From: Lithobates sylvaticus
Taxonomy: Eukaryota > Chordata > Amphibia > Anura > Ranidae
Reading direction: 5' to 3'
Length of the DNA: 64,000 nt
Assembly: GCA_028564925.1 (NCBI GenBank)
Contig: CM053033.1
Location: forward strand, 80,779,468 to 80,843,467
The number at the start of each line of letters is the position of its first letter. Positions within the stretch are counted from its first letter, which is position 1. Below are positions 1 to 11,839 of the stretch, piece after piece. Position numbers and translations under genes: made by a program. The notes under the pieces were generated by a model. That model did not search any database, had not been told where the DNA came from, and worked only from the letters and a program-made list of their open reading frames with translations.

Positions 1-116
1 CACAACTGATTGACTTATTGTGCTCCTTATCCTTCCCCCAGTCTAAGCTCTGCTGTACAGGGATAGCAAGAGGCTAATACCACATCAATCTCAGGTTCCT
101 ACACTGCTTGCATTAA

Positions 117-117
117 A

Positions 118-203
<86 letters not shown>

Positions 204-206
204 TTA
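117..206. repeat. (CA)n(TA)n compound microsatellite
   Basis: About 8 CA units run directly into about 30 TA units and then degenerate into TATATTTATTTA. It is ordinary low-complexity DNA and should be highly length-polymorphic. Confidence 0.97.
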
Positions 207-242
207 TTTAATGGTGTATCAGTGAATTCAGAGCTACTTTAA

Positions 243-679
243 TAGATATGTACACCTTTATGAAAAAAAATAATAAATGCCCATTTTTTTGCAGGTAAAA
301 AAATATGCATTTATTATTTTTTTTTTGTTAGGGAGCTGTAAAGCATTGCACCCACAATCAGCAGATCGTAGGTGTAATGCCATGGTCCTGCAGACTGTCT
401 GTATCTGTCTGCCTGTATATCCAACACAGCGCTGTGGTAGTTCACTGAGAACTACAAGCCGACAGTCGCAAAGGCTGTCAATCAAACCTTGTAGTTTTCC
501 CATTCACAGAACACTGTGAATGGATGACACGGGTGGGCAGATTGTGATGGCTAGTGGGGGGAGAGGATCCCCCGCTAGTTGTCAAAACAGGGGATCGGGG
601 GGGAGCGGGGGCTGGTGCATATGTAACATGTTACACCTTGAATATGGGTGTAACATGTTAAAAAAGGTGAGCTTATCCT
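243..679. mobile_element. TTAA-flanked MITE, 437 bp
   Basis: The element lies between TTAA at 239-242 and TTAA at 680-683. Its ends are imperfect inverted repeats: the left reads TAGATATGTACACCTTT and the right, reverse-complemented, reads AGGATAAGCTCACCTTT. The interior has short self-complementary stretches, including a repeated GTAACATGTTA palindrome near 623-660. TTAA duplication is typical of piggyBac and Kolobok DNA transposons. No transposase is present, so it is a non-autonomous copy. Superfamily is inferred only from the target duplication. Confidence 0.7.
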
Positions 680-720
680 TTAATTTATGTATTTTATATC
701 TGCCTGGTGTTCAGCTTTAA

Positions 721-1219
721 AGTGGTTCTAAAGTCACAACATTTTTTCCTTTAATGTATTCCCAGTAGCAGTATCCACCCCCTGCCCCCCAAATACTTAC
801 TTAGAAACATAGAAAAGGGACAGCAGAAAAAGACTGAGTAGTCAATCGAGTTTGCTCATACTTGAGTCTTTACTCAATCCAGCACTGTACCTGTTTGTAG
901 TGATGTTTTACTCTTTTTGCATTCACAGGACACAAAGGTAGCAGTGGGAGCCATTGGCTTCTTCTGCTGTCAATCAAATCCTGTAGGCAGAGAGCAGGGA
1001 GCAGGGCTGAGCTGTGTGTGTCTATGGACGCACACAGCTCAGCACGGGAGTGCACCCACGCGTAGGCCCCATAGCATATGGGGGGCATGTGAAGAAAAGG
1101 AGGAATGGAGAGTGTTGACAGGGGAGGTACAAAGCCCCTCTGTAGAAAACCATTGCACAAAGCAGGTAAGTATACCATGCTTGTTATTTTAAGAAAAAAA
1201 AAAGCCTTTATAACCAATT
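721..1219. mobile_element. TTAA-flanked MITE, about 500 bp
   Basis: Flanked by TTAA at 717-720 and 1220-1223. The left end AGTGGTTCTAAAG matches the reverse complement of the right end (AATTGGTTATAAAGGC) imperfectly. The same AAAGTGGTTNTAAA start recurs at 26642, so this is a repeated family. No coding capacity. Confidence 0.65.
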
Positions 1220-1389
1220 TTAATCTTATAAGAGACCACCATATACTTACCTTGGAGAGTACTTTTGTTTTGAGATTTAATCATGTCTGGTCACTTAGCC
1301 GAATGCCTAGGCCTTTTTAGCTCTGCTGAGGGGGAAAATCAGATTTCAAAATGGGTAATCTCCCGTTAGCAGGGATCAATGTTATCCAA

Positions 1390-1560
1390 TGCCATGAGCC
1401 TCGTACACACGGTACGATTGTTGGCAGGGGATTGTCTGTTGATAGACTGTTGTCCTAATATCTTATTGTTAGTACGCTCCTTTTTTACAATTGTTGTCCA
1501 ACTTTCGACTAACAAATGTTGTATGACACGCTAGTAAATTTTCGGCAAGTCTCTAGCAAG
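1390..1560. mobile_element. Partial MITE, CCTCGTACACACGG end
   Basis: The start CCTCGTACACACGGTACGA resembles the TACACACGG-type ends of the Harbinger MITEs seen elsewhere in this window. I could not find a matching opposite end, so this is a truncated or diverged copy and its right limit is approximate. Confidence 0.45.
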
Positions 1561-1980
1561 GCAAAAATGCAGTGGTGAGTCTGCGGGAAGAGCTCTGCAA
1601 GTCTACAGCATGAAAATTCTGCCACATCCCCCTGTGGTGGGATGACTATTGCACAACATAACTGAACCAGAACTTCCAGCAGACTTCCAGAATGTTTGCA
1701 AAGAAATTAGATTTGGAGTCATGCAATGCGCAATTGTGCAACAAACTTGTGAAGCCTGGAAAGTTTAGCAATAGCTTAGCAAGTCATTTTCAAACTTGCA
1801 GCACAATTGCTTTCTATCTGAGTATTTCATTTTATGGGGTGTGAATAAAATTCAGAATTGTACATACTGCCGCAACCTATATACATGGGGCATACTTCAT
1901 TTGTGTGTATTTATTTTTACACTGTACAAAAAATAGTTTTCATTGACTGAGAGGAGGGCTATTTAAGGCAAACTGTTTAA

Positions 1981-2194
1981 GCCCAGGTTCACACTGCTGC
2001 GGGATTGAAATTGTGCGAATTCAGGTGAACTCGCACAATTGCATTCCTGCATGTCAGTCCGACGATTTCAGAGACATCTGTACGGTTTCCTGCACGGATG
2101 TCTATTGAAATCGCACCTGAAGTAGGACATTAGCAGCCAATTTGGCCAATTCATGTCAAATCGCATGCCAAATGGCATCTATGTGAACCAGGGC
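1981..2194. mobile_element. TWA-flanked MITE, 214 bp
   Basis: The ends GCCCAGGTTCACA and (reverse complement of the right end) GCCCTGGTTCACA are inverted repeats. The left flank is TAA; the right flank TGA would be a once-mutated copy. The inside contains GTGCGAATTCAGGTG and its partner GAACTCGCACAATT, a further short inverted pair. Size and target site suit a PIF/Harbinger-type non-autonomous element. Confidence 0.65.
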
Positions 2195-3590
2195 TGAGTC
2201 AGGTAGCGGTGAGGAAGAGGGTGTACCCTCAAAACACACAAGAATTTGCAGCAGTGACTAGGTGTTGAACTTTGACAATTGATGATCTGTACTCTGAGGA
2301 TTAGGCAAGTCTCACCATGGATAAATTTAGTATATATTATATTATATATTATATATATATTTAGTATTTAGTATATGTGCAGTGACAAGTGCCTTTGTAT
2401 GCATAAGATATCATTTTTAAAATAGACTTTCCTAATTGTATCTTACACATTCTGCCGTATTTCATACCACTCCTTCTTGCACTGCTAAGACACAGTTGGA
2501 GGCAAACAGTAGATGATAAACTCCTTGTTTATTAACCATTTGCTAAATTTATTTACTATTATTCCAGTTGAATAAATTAAGGATTAGAGATTAATTTTTT
2601 TGCAGCTGCAGTAAGGCCAAAAGTCAGTAATCAGCTTACAGCATCGCCTACTTACTGAATGAGCACAAATCATATTGTAACCCGGCTCTTGAGATTAAGT
2701 CAAAACAGGGATGCTGAACAATCTTACCCCTAATGCAGAACAAAATGCTGGTAAACAGCTTGCAAATGACTTTATAGTTAATAAACGGGATGACTGGTGT
2801 GTGCAATTAGCAGCTTTCCAGAAATAAATGCTTCATAATGCAGATTTATTTTTCTCAAGCTTGAATATGTAAGGGCTTATTTTTATTGACAACGTGTAAA
2901 GGGCAGTGGTGCACAGTAACAGAGAGAAAATCAAAAATCAGTTTTTATGAGCAAGTCTTCTCCACGCTGATAGATGCTGAGGGTTACAGCACCCCAATTC
3001 CCCTTTTTTTGCTCTGTAAATCTCATTACTACTGCAATGCGCATCTATGATCATCCAACTTGGGCATGCAGACCGCTTCCACAGTGCTACTCAAGGGCTT
3101 ATTCCCTTAAATAGCAAAAGGGTGCCTCAGCTACTTGCCTTAAGCAGCAAAATATGATTAGAGACAGGAAAGCTTGCAAGGAAACATGAATAGCTCTTCA
3201 CTGGGGAAAATATAACTCAGCACCACCCAAGCTCACCAAATGCCACATTTTAATATGCTCAAATATTCATAGAGGCAAAAGGGCAAAAGTACACATTTGG
3301 GAACACATTTTGAACCACTTTTTGATGCCAATTTGGGCATATGCCGCTGTTTTGGCTTTTGTCAAATTCTTTTTCATTTTCCCTTTTGTGCAGGGGGGTA
3401 TTTAGAATGTCAATGTATAATTTAGAATTGTGTACCATTATTATGTACATGTGTGATTTATAATATGCTGTTTTTATATGTAGCTATTTATGGATGGATT
3501 TGCGTATCTGGCCCTATTAATATTTTTCTCTTTTCCATCCATATCCCACCCCCCCTTTGTTTTTTTTTGTGATGGCTGTTTGAATGCTGC
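2195..3590. other. No recognised gene or element
   Basis: AT-rich DNA with a short TATATTATAT tract near 2330-2360. I see no splice-flanked exon, no terminal repeats and no long open frame that looks like protein. Confidence 0.5.
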
Positions 3591-3599
3591 CTTCATGAA

Positions 3600-4090
3600 A
3601 TTGTTGGAGTGATGCCCAACACGCACTGTGTGGGGTCACCTCTTTGGCCCCTGTTCATCGGGGGGCATTCATGTGCGCCTGCCACTGGGGGGGTGCTGTG
3701 TTTGTTTCGGGAGGTCATCGGCTGTGGAGCTGTATATTTAGATGGTCTCCCCCCCTTCGGGCGGGGCCATGTGTGGTAGGAGCCATCTTTCTTCGGCCGA
3801 CACCGTGGAGTGTGGTTTTGGCGAATGGGCGATGTATTCCCTGTGGTGTGGCCCCTCCAATTTGCATCTGCTTTGCGTCATCACGGCGCAACGTCCACAA
3901 CGCGTGCATTTGACGCAATGGGGGAGGTATAAAAGGACCCACGTGGCGGAAGCTATTTTGCTGGAGTCCCTGGGAGCCACACACTGTGCATGACAACAGT
4001 AGATAGGTCTGCGCATAATTTTTATGGCCGTGAAGTGATGCACTTTCTCCATAGTGCATCACTATTGTAGGAAACGTCAGCATTCCCATG
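3600..4090 (+). promoter_or_regulatory. Promoter-like GC-rich block with CCAAT/octamer and TATA
   Basis: The block is GC-rich against an AT-rich background. It contains CCAAT (3857-3861) overlapping an ATTTGCAT octamer (3860-3867), a CRE-like TGCGTCATCACG (3874-3885), TGACGCAA (3911-3918), and a TATAAAAGG box (3928-3936), in the order expected of a Pol II promoter. No open frame of note follows; the end of the old L1 begins at 4098. It may be the promoter end of an unrecognised repeat rather than of a host gene. Activity is inference from motifs only. Confidence 0.4.
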
Positions 4091-4763
4091 GTTTCCCCCT
4101 TTTTTAAATCCCATAATTTTTATTGAATTTTTTCTCATATACAACCAAAACACATCACAACACAAAACATTTCCATCAAATAACCAAGTTCAAAAAATTA
4201 AAATAAAAATCTAAATATTTTCACACACCAGATTTTTAAGTAATCAGTCAAATCCTTCCATCACTTCAGAACCATTGATCCCCCTTCAGCTTGACAGTTA
4301 TCAATATTATAAATCTGACCTAAATATTCCATTTAGGTTATTACGTTCTAACAGTATTTATTTACATTTGCAGTTATCCTCCACAGATATTCTATCAGAT
4401 TTTTAGCTTTCCTCATTATCATTTATATGCTCAACTGACTGCTCAGACAGATCAGACGCTAGCCAACAATACCAGATTTTCACAAATTTTTTGGGTCATC
4501 TCCTATGTTTATATGTCGACTCCTCAGATCTTAAATTAAGATATTTTTTTTTCCATTGATCTATTGTTGTCGAGTGGTTTGATATCCATTTTTGTAATAT
4601 GAGTTTACGAGCCACATACATAGTTCTCAGCTGGAAGAGTATCCTCAGGTACAATCACTAACAATGCTATCTTTGGATCATAATGAATCTGTAAGAAACA
4701 CAAGGAATTCAAAGTGTCAAATACACCTTCCCAGTAACGATGCAGTTTGGGACAACGCCACAA

Positions 4764-5634
4764 TGTAATGGCTCAGGCAGTGAGCTAGTAGTGTTTTTGT
4801 AGAGGATCACAGCTTCGGACTTATATACATAGTATGTAGTTAAGTGGTTACACCTTATGGCAAATTACAGATAAAGGAACAAAGGTATGTTGAAGGATTA
4901 GTTGGAGTTTATTTAGAGAGTTTATATACAGCCATAACTTAGGTATCAGGAGGGTCCGCAAGGCTTTAGCAGTTCAGAAGTACAAAGTTTATGCAGTTCA
5001 GGTATACTTGCAGTGAGTTGCGTTATGCTGATGGGGACACTCCGTAGGTCTGGAGAGATGGTGGTGAAGCGTTCATTGGCCCAAAACGAAGAGTAGTAAG
5101 TGGGGGCTCTGTCCTGTCCAAACGAAGAGAATGAATTGGGGCTCTGTCCAGCCCAAACGAAGAGGATGAAGTGGGGCTCTGTCCGGCCCAAACGAAGAGG
5201 AGGAAGTGGGGCTCTATCCAGCCCAAACAAAGAGGATGAAGTGGGGCTCTGTCCGGCCCAAACGAAGAGGATGAAGTGGGGCTCTGTCCAGCCCAAACGA
5301 AGAGGAGGAAGTGGGGCTCTATCCAGCCCAAACGAAGAGGATAAAGTGGGGCTCTGTCCGGCCCAAACGAAGAGGAGGAAGTGGGGCTCTATCCAGCCCA
5401 AACGAAGAGGATGAATTGGGGCTCTGTCCGGCCCAAACTTGGAGAAGTAAGCAGCAACGTGCGGCTGGTGCACTAGGCCTGGTAACAGGTTCCTAGCACA
5501 AACGATGAGTCATTGGCGGCAGCTGTTTAAATAGGAACAAGAGGAGGTATCAGGTGATGTGGCTGAGACCTCATCAATGTGCTGAGGGGATAGTGGAGAT
5601 GACTGAGCCCCCAGTGGATGAATCAGACATTACA
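4764..5634 (-). repeat. 3' LTR of the chromovirus fossil
   Basis: On the minus strand the repeat begins TGTAATGTC at 5634 and ends GCCATTACA at 4764, giving the TG...CA ends and a TGTAATG/CATTACA inverted pair. A G-rich polypurine tract lies immediately upstream (about 5635-5660), as expected for a 3' LTR. Unusually it contains a 35-bp minisatellite. Age cannot be judged without the second LTR. Confidence 0.75.
5090..5445. repeat. 35-bp minisatellite inside the LTR
   Basis: About ten tandem copies of a 35-bp unit beginning GGGGCTCTGTCC and containing CCCAAACGAAGAGGA. Copies differ at a few positions (C/T, ATG/AGG), so the array is not brand new. It creates long spurious open frames on both strands because 35 is not a multiple of 3 and no stop occurs in several frames. 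Confidence 0.93.
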
Positions 5635-7126
5635 GGACCCCCCCGCTGAGGGACCCCTCCTGGGGGCCAAGGGAGTAGGTCTGTCAGGATTATGAGTATG
5701 AAAAAGGCGTACAAGCCGTGGGGCATGAACCTCGGAGGCGGGTTCCAAGGAGTACTCCTGTGGACCGTAGTTTTCCCAATGAATCAAATATTGTAAACGG
5801 TTTCTATGTATTCGGGAGTCTAGGATCTGATCAATCTCGTATTCTTCCTGGCCGTCAACTTCGATCGGCGGTAAAGGGTAGTGAACCAACATTTCAGGGT
5901 ATCAAAAGCCTCCTGGGCTTGTGTGTTCCACGTATAGTTGGCGTGGATACTGGTTAGTTGAGTTAAAGGTTTTGCAACTAAGGAAAAAAAATTTATGAAT
6001 TTGCAATAAAAATTTGCGAATCCTAGGAATCTTTGGAGTGCCTTCCTATTCAGGGGTCTGGGCCATTTTTGGATACAATCAACCTTACCAGGGTCCATCT
6101 GAATGCCTTTCTTAGAGATGATGCAACCCAAAAAGGCCAAAGTGTTGGATTCAAAAATGCACTTTTCTAATTTAACATATAAATTATGAGTGCGCAATCT
6201 GGAGAGAACCCATCGAACATGTTTGCCATGGTCTGTGATGTTGTCAGAATATATAAGTATTTCATCAAGATATACTACTAAACAAACATCTAGGAGGTCC
6301 CTGAAGATGTCATTCACGTAGAACTGAAAAGTGGCAGGTGCATTGCACAAGCCAAAATGCATGACTAGGTACTCAAACAGGCCGTAACGGGTCTTGAAGG
6401 CAGTCTTCCATTCATTGCCGTGCCGGATTCTGACCAGATTATACGCCCCCTTCAAATCCAATTTGGTGAATAATTTTGCCGTTTGTAAACGTTCCAATAG
6501 TTCAGGTATGAAAGGAAGAGGGTATCTGTTTTTTACGGTGATTTTGTTTAATTTTCTATAGTAGATGATGGGGCGTAGACTTTGATCCTTGTTCTGGACA
6601 AAAAACATGCCAGCAGCTGCGGGTGAGGTGGATGGTCTTATGAAACCTTTCTTCAAATTTTCTACTATATATTCTTTTAGGTGGGCCAATTCGGGCTGTG
6701 CTAAAGAATATATATGTCCGAAAGGGATTTTGCTGCCTGGTAGTAACTCAATTGGGCAGTCATATGGTCTATGAGGGGGTAGAAGCTCTGCATTCTTTTT
6801 GTTGAAGACATCAGCAAAATCTTGGTAAGGCTTGGGAACCAGGCTGACTATGCCTAGGGACAGTGACTGCGCCTGTGATAAAGATATCTCTTTATAACAG
6901 GTCCTCTGGCAATATTGGGAGTCAAGGAGCACTGTGCTGTCTTCCCAACGTAAGGTGGGTTTGTGAACATGCAGCCAGGGAAGACCTAGGATGAGAGGAA
7001 AATGGGGAGAAGGTATAACATCTAGACTGATATATTCTATGTGTGTTGCTTCTGTTACCATAAGTAGAGGTTGCGTTTGTAAAGTAATGGGACCCGAGGT
7101 TAAAGTAGTACCCTCAATAAGTCTAA

Positions 7127-7551
7127 AGCCCCATACACACGGTCGGATTTTCGCATGGATTCTGTCCGATCGGACAATGTTGTCGAAAAATCCGACCGTG
7201 TGTATGCACCATCGGACAGTGTACGTCGGATTGTCCGACGGACAAAGTCCTATCTCCTGCTGGATAGATTTTTTGACAACAAGGTCCGATCACACCAAAT
7301 CAGATCGTGTGTATGGTAGTCCGACGGACAAAGTGCTACGCATGCTCAGATCACATTACAAGACCAAAGCTATTGGCTACTAGCCTCTACGTAGTCCCGT
7401 TGTAGGCAACAAACATCACCACGTTCAGAATGATCGGATTTTCCGACAACTTTGTCCGACCGTGTGTACGCAAAACCAACATCGGACAAAGTACGACGGA
7501 CATGATCCGACGGACCTGGTCCTCGGATAATCCGCGCGTGTGTATGGGGCT
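7127..7551. mobile_element. 425-bp Harbinger MITE, copy 1
   Basis: Flanked by TAA on both sides (7124-7126, 7552-7554). The first and last 14 bases are a perfect inverted repeat, AGCCCCATACACAC. The left about 215 bp and right about 130 bp match the ends of the three-gene Harbinger at 11840-19476, including the repeated CGGACAAAG motifs. It is therefore an internally deleted derivative mobilised in trans. It differs from copy 2 (20425-20849) at only about five positions, so both moved recently. It sits within the chromovirus fossil. Confidence 0.93.
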
Positions 7552-8279
7552 TAAGGGAGACAGGGTTGCATTTAGTGGATACAGGAATTTTATTGGTTAT
7601 AACTATATGAGAGTCTATGAAATTCCCACATGCTCCGATATCCATGGGAACAACTAAGTCCAAAGTATGGCCTGAGGGAACTAGATATGAAGCCGTTGAG
7701 AGTCTCTCTGCTTTACGTTCTCTCATTCTTCTATCAATGGATATACTGAGTAGGATGAGAGCATCCAAGGTGGAAGGCACTGTAGTACGGGCTAACTCAT
7801 CTTTCAAGAACTCTGATAATCCCAGCCTAAATAGATTTTTTAGGGAGACTTGGTTCCACTCAGACTGCGTGACCCAACGTTTGAATTGGGAGATGTAATC
7901 TTCGACAGGGTGTTTACCCTGTCGCAGGTCACGTAAGGCAGACTCTGCAGAGATCTGTTTGCTAGGGTCATCATATATGTAAATTGGGGGAAAAACCGCG
8001 CTAATCAATAAGGACCATGCAAAAGCTGCCAACAAACAAAACAAACAAAGTCAAAATACGTGTAGATCCAAAATTGTAGTGCTAGTACATGGGCAAGAGT
8101 GTATGTGTATCACAGCACTCAAAAAAAACAATATATAAACTGTGTAACAAAATAATGGTGCTGGAATTGACTCCAGTATAGACAAAAAATATATACTATA
8201 GTCCATATAGTGATAACATTGAAATGTGAGTCCTTCTGGTCAACTCAATGAAAGCAGATGGAATATATGCTTGACTGAT

Positions 8280-8778
8280 GTCAAAATAAGGCGTGGGTAC
8301 GCTTACCGGAAATGTTGGATGTGGGTACCATACGGCATACACATCAGACAGGCTTAAAGATGGATAGTCTTCTTGCCCCTGTGGAAGACTTTAGTCGAAA
8401 CGCGTCGGGCCAGCTATCCCACGCCCCTCATATTGCCGAAATTTTCATTTATATTGTCTCGAGATTTTTATTCTTTTATTTTCACATGCATATGTGAATA
8501 AATCGTTGCTCTTTTGACCTGCACCATTGGAGTGGTCTCCATTTTTTATTCCCTTCCCCGGCCTCCATCATCATTTCTGTGACCATCGGATGATTGTATG
8601 TTGAGCATACCCACCCTGCTGACTGTTCGAGTATACAGCACCGGAAATTGTTGGAGTTCCAGTCCGAGGCGGTTTTCCACAGATGCAAGACTATCCATCT
8701 TTAAGCCTGTCTGATGTGTATGCCGTATGGTACCCACATCCAACATTTCCGGTAAGCGTACCCACGCCTTATTTTGAC
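8280..8778. repeat. Inverted repeat with perfect 93-bp arms
   Basis: The arm 8280-8372 starts GTCAAAATAAGGCGTGGG. The arm 8686-8778 is its exact reverse complement over about 93 bases. The 313-bp spacer is not symmetrical and contains TCGAAACGCGTCGGG and an AATAAA (8497-8502). The identity of the arms implies either recent formation or ongoing arm homogenisation. I could not assign it to a transposon family. Confidence 0.9.
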
Positions 8779-8836
8779 TTTTTTCGGCGTAGGGATTCCC
8801 CTTTAAATCCATACCAGGTAACGGGGCTAGCGCGGT

Positions 8837-9110
8837 GGGATTCACTGCCTTCGCTAGTCCTGTCTACCTGCAGTCACGTGTGCGAGGCAAGTCCGTTCAT
8901 TTCAAAAGTCCCACGGACTAGCACACAGACGGCGGGATTGTCCGCCGGACTGCCGAGTCCAGCGGACAATTTTAAGTCTGAACTTAAAACTTAGTCCGCC
9001 GGACTTTTGGGAGGAAAAAGTCCGCCGCCGCCCACACACGGGCGGATTGTCTGGCGGAATCTAGTCCGGGGGACAATCCCGCGGGAAAGTCCGCTCGTGT
9101 GTACGCGGCC
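8837..9110. mobile_element. Right part of a TWA-type MITE
   Basis: The right end CTCGTGTGTACGCGGCC is followed by TTA (9111-9113), where the L1-A sequence resumes. The body has repeated GTCCGCCGGAC-type motifs, analogous to the subterminal repeats of the Harbinger family but of different sequence. The left terminus was not located; the left limit is approximate. Confidence 0.6.
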
Positions 9111-10535
9111 TTAGGCAAATTATATCTCTCTGCCAGTTTGTCAAATGGTTGCAAAACCTCATTATCATAAAGTTGACAAAGAAGCAGAATACCAGCTCTT
9201 TTCCATAATCTAAATTTTCAAGTTTTATTACCTTAGACAGTCACAAATTATTCCATATGGGCATATATTGAGTATATCCCTCCTGATGAGTATCTCGTTG
9301 AATAGTAGTCCAAATTTTATGAATTAAACAAAATGTGGGATAGTTACGTTTACTATAAAAGTGGTGGGCTACTATTAACTGTACCAGTGGATTTATCAGT
9401 AATTGAGAAAATATAATTTGTTTTATGGGGTCCTCACAGTCTATAATATTCCAGCCATACAATTGCTGAAGTTGAGATGCCAGATAATACAATCTGGCAT
9501 TAGGAACAGCCAGACCTCCCTTATCCTTAGACAACTTCAGAATCAGAATCGAATCCAAGGATGTTTATTTTTCCAAATAAGATCTCTAAACAAGATATCT
9601 ATTTGTCTAAAAAATTTCCGAGGAAGCCGTACAGGACAATTATGTAACAAATATACCATTTGTGGCATCCATATCATCTTTATCAAATTAGCTTTACCTA
9701 TTATTGTTAAAGGCAACTTACTCCAAATTTTCCTCTTTTGTTTAAACCGCTTAATGGGTCTAAATTTCTCTCCACATACTTACTTGTGATGTAACTTGTA
9801 CACCCAAATATTTAAATGTAGAAACTACTAATTGAGAGGCAGAAATTGATAGGTTGGTCATCAGGGGGTCCACTGATAAAAGAACTGATTTATTCCAGTT
9901 TATTGTAAAACCTGAGAAAAAACCATATGTATTGAATAAAGACATTACTGCTTTTAAAGATGACGAAGTGTCTCCCAAAAATAAAAGTGTATTGTCAGCA
10001 TATAAAGCAATCTTGTCCTTCCCCAACGATCAGCAATATCCAATAATATTTGATGATTGACGGACAGAAGCAGCCAAGGGTTCAAGGGCTAAAGCAAAAA
10101 GTAACAGTGATAGTGGACATCCCTGTCTTGTTCCCCATTGCAAAGAAGAATGCTTCGATACATGTCCATTTACCTGTACCTGTGCCACCGGGGTAGGGTA
10201 AAGGAGCTGTATCCACCTTATAAAGTATGGACCAAAACCCAATTTTTTAAAGCAATGCCATAAAAAATTCCATTCTATACAGTCAAAAGCTTTTGCCGCG
10301 TCTGCATATTAAGAAATAAGCATCTTATGTTCACTGCAGTAGATCTATTTGGGATAAAACCAGATTGATCCATATGCACTATCTTAGATATTACTTTAGT
10401 CATCCTGATGGCTAATGCTTTTAACAATAGCTTCACATCCAATGTAAGTAATGATTTTGGGTAATATGAATCAGGATTACTTGGAACAGGTTTTAACAAA
10501 ACTACAATAATTGCTTCATTCATAGAGGGTGGAAG
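9111..10535 (-). pseudogene. L1-A ORF2 remnant: reverse transcriptase core and following region
   Basis: The minus-strand translation from 10535 to 9111 gives, in order, PKSLLTLDVKLLLKALAIRM and DQSGFIPNRST (RT), a GTRQGCPLSLLLFALALEPL block (10242-10030), and LGVQVTSQVSMW. Then come KDKGGLAVPNARLYYLASQL and PIWNNL in the region after RT. These are characteristic of L1-clade ORF2. The reading frame shifts several times. The stretch continues upstream at 19943-19773, where the KAPGADG motif lies, across the hAT insertion. Confidence 0.82.
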
Positions 10536-10914
10536 CAGAGGCGTTGTTATGGGGGTGCTGGGGGTGCGACCCGCACCGGGTGACACCCACCAGAGGGGTG
10601 ACACCAAGGCCGCCACTATAGCTTGCAGCGGAGCGAGCAGGACATTCAGCCGTGCGGGGGACAGGGGGGAGGCTGCCTATAACACTCCCCAGCTGTCACT
10701 CAGGATCTCCCATATCTCCCGTGGCAGCCGGATTAGGTGGGTGGAGCTGGGGGTGTGGCCGCCTCCTCCACTCCTCCCACAGACCCATTCACACCGATCC
10801 CACAGCTGAAGGAGATAGACCAGAGGACACAGCAGCCCCGCCCACCCGCCTGGGTCTTCATCTGCAAGCATGAGGTATGCTAGAAGTTACTGCACAGCAC
10901 ACTGTCCCACATCC

Positions 10915-11836
10915 CTACCTGCCTTGTACCACCCCAAACCTGCCCGTGCCACCCCAATCTGCCCTGTGCCACCCCAAACTGCCCTGTGCCCCCCAAACTG
11001 CCCTGTGCCACCCCCAAACTGCCCTGTGCCACCCCAAACTGCCCTATACCACCCCAACCTGCCCCGTGCCACCCCAAACTGCCCTGTGCCCCCCAAACTG
11101 CCCTGTACCACCCCCACCTGCCCTGTGCCACCCCAAACTGCCCTGTGCCCCCAAACTGCCCTGTACCACCCACAACCTGCCCTGTGCCTCCCCAAACTGC
11201 CCTGTGCCACCCCAAACTGCCCTATACCACCCCCAACCTGCCCCGTGCCACCCCAAACTGCCCTATACCACCCCCAACCTGCCCTATGCCACCCCAAACT
11301 GCCCTGTGCCCCCCAAACTGCCCTGTGCCACCCCAAACTGCCCTGTACCACCTCCAACCTGCCCTGTACTACCCCAAACTGCCCGTATCACCCCAACCTG
11401 CTCTGTACCTCCCCAAACTGCCCTGTACCACCCCAACCTGCCAATATACCAATACAACCTACCCCATACCACCCCAACCTGCCACTACACCACTCATACC
11501 CTAACCTGCATTACCCAAACCTGCCCGTGCCACCCCCACCTGCCCTGTGCTACCCCCAACCTGCCCTGTACCACCCCCAACCTGCCAATATACCAATCCA
11601 ACCTACCCCATACCACCCCAACCTGCCCCTATACCACTCATACCCTAACCTGCCAATATACCAATCCAACCTACCCCATACCACCCCAACCTGCCACTAC
11701 ACCACTCATACCCTAACCTGCATTACCCCAACCTGCCCATGCCACCCCCACCTGCCCTGTGCTACCCCCAACCTGCCCTGTACCACCCCCAACCTACCCC
11801 ATACCACCCCAACCTGCCACTACACCACTCATACCC
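10915..11836. repeat. C-rich 21-bp minisatellite in the hAT
   Basis: Tandem units of about 21 bp, such as CCCCAAACTGCCCTGTGCCA, drift into a second variant (CCAATATACCAATCCAACCT). The array continues on the far side of the Harbinger at 19480-19640. The plus strand is nearly G-free over long runs, so it opens several long but meaningless reading frames. The complementary strand has closely spaced G-runs. Confidence 0.95.
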
Positions 11837-11839
11837 TAA

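Larger units (their letters stand above)
4764..8045 (-). mobile_element. Ty3/gypsy chromovirus fossil
   Basis: A minus-strand LTR retrotransposon of the chromodomain-bearing (chromovirus) group, broken and partial. Parts recognised, in element order: a gag-like region (about 8000-7560), a protease-like region (about 7090-6850, with LILGLPWL), reverse transcriptase (about 6800-5960, including ITVKNRYPLPFIPELLERL and the YGLFEYLVMHFGL block), a chromodomain at the C-terminus of the polyprotein (about 5870-5650), a purine-rich tract, and a 3' LTR (4764-5634). A 425-bp Harbinger MITE (7127-7551) has inserted between the gag and protease regions. No 5' LTR was found. Several breaks are present. 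The well-preserved protein motifs suggest moderate age, older than the MITE it contains. Confidence 0.85.

Noticed and set aside
4946-5473. 175-codon minus-strand open frame of repeated LFVWAGQSPT
   Set aside because: Produced by the 35-bp minisatellite in the LTR; the repeat is open in several frames on both strands.
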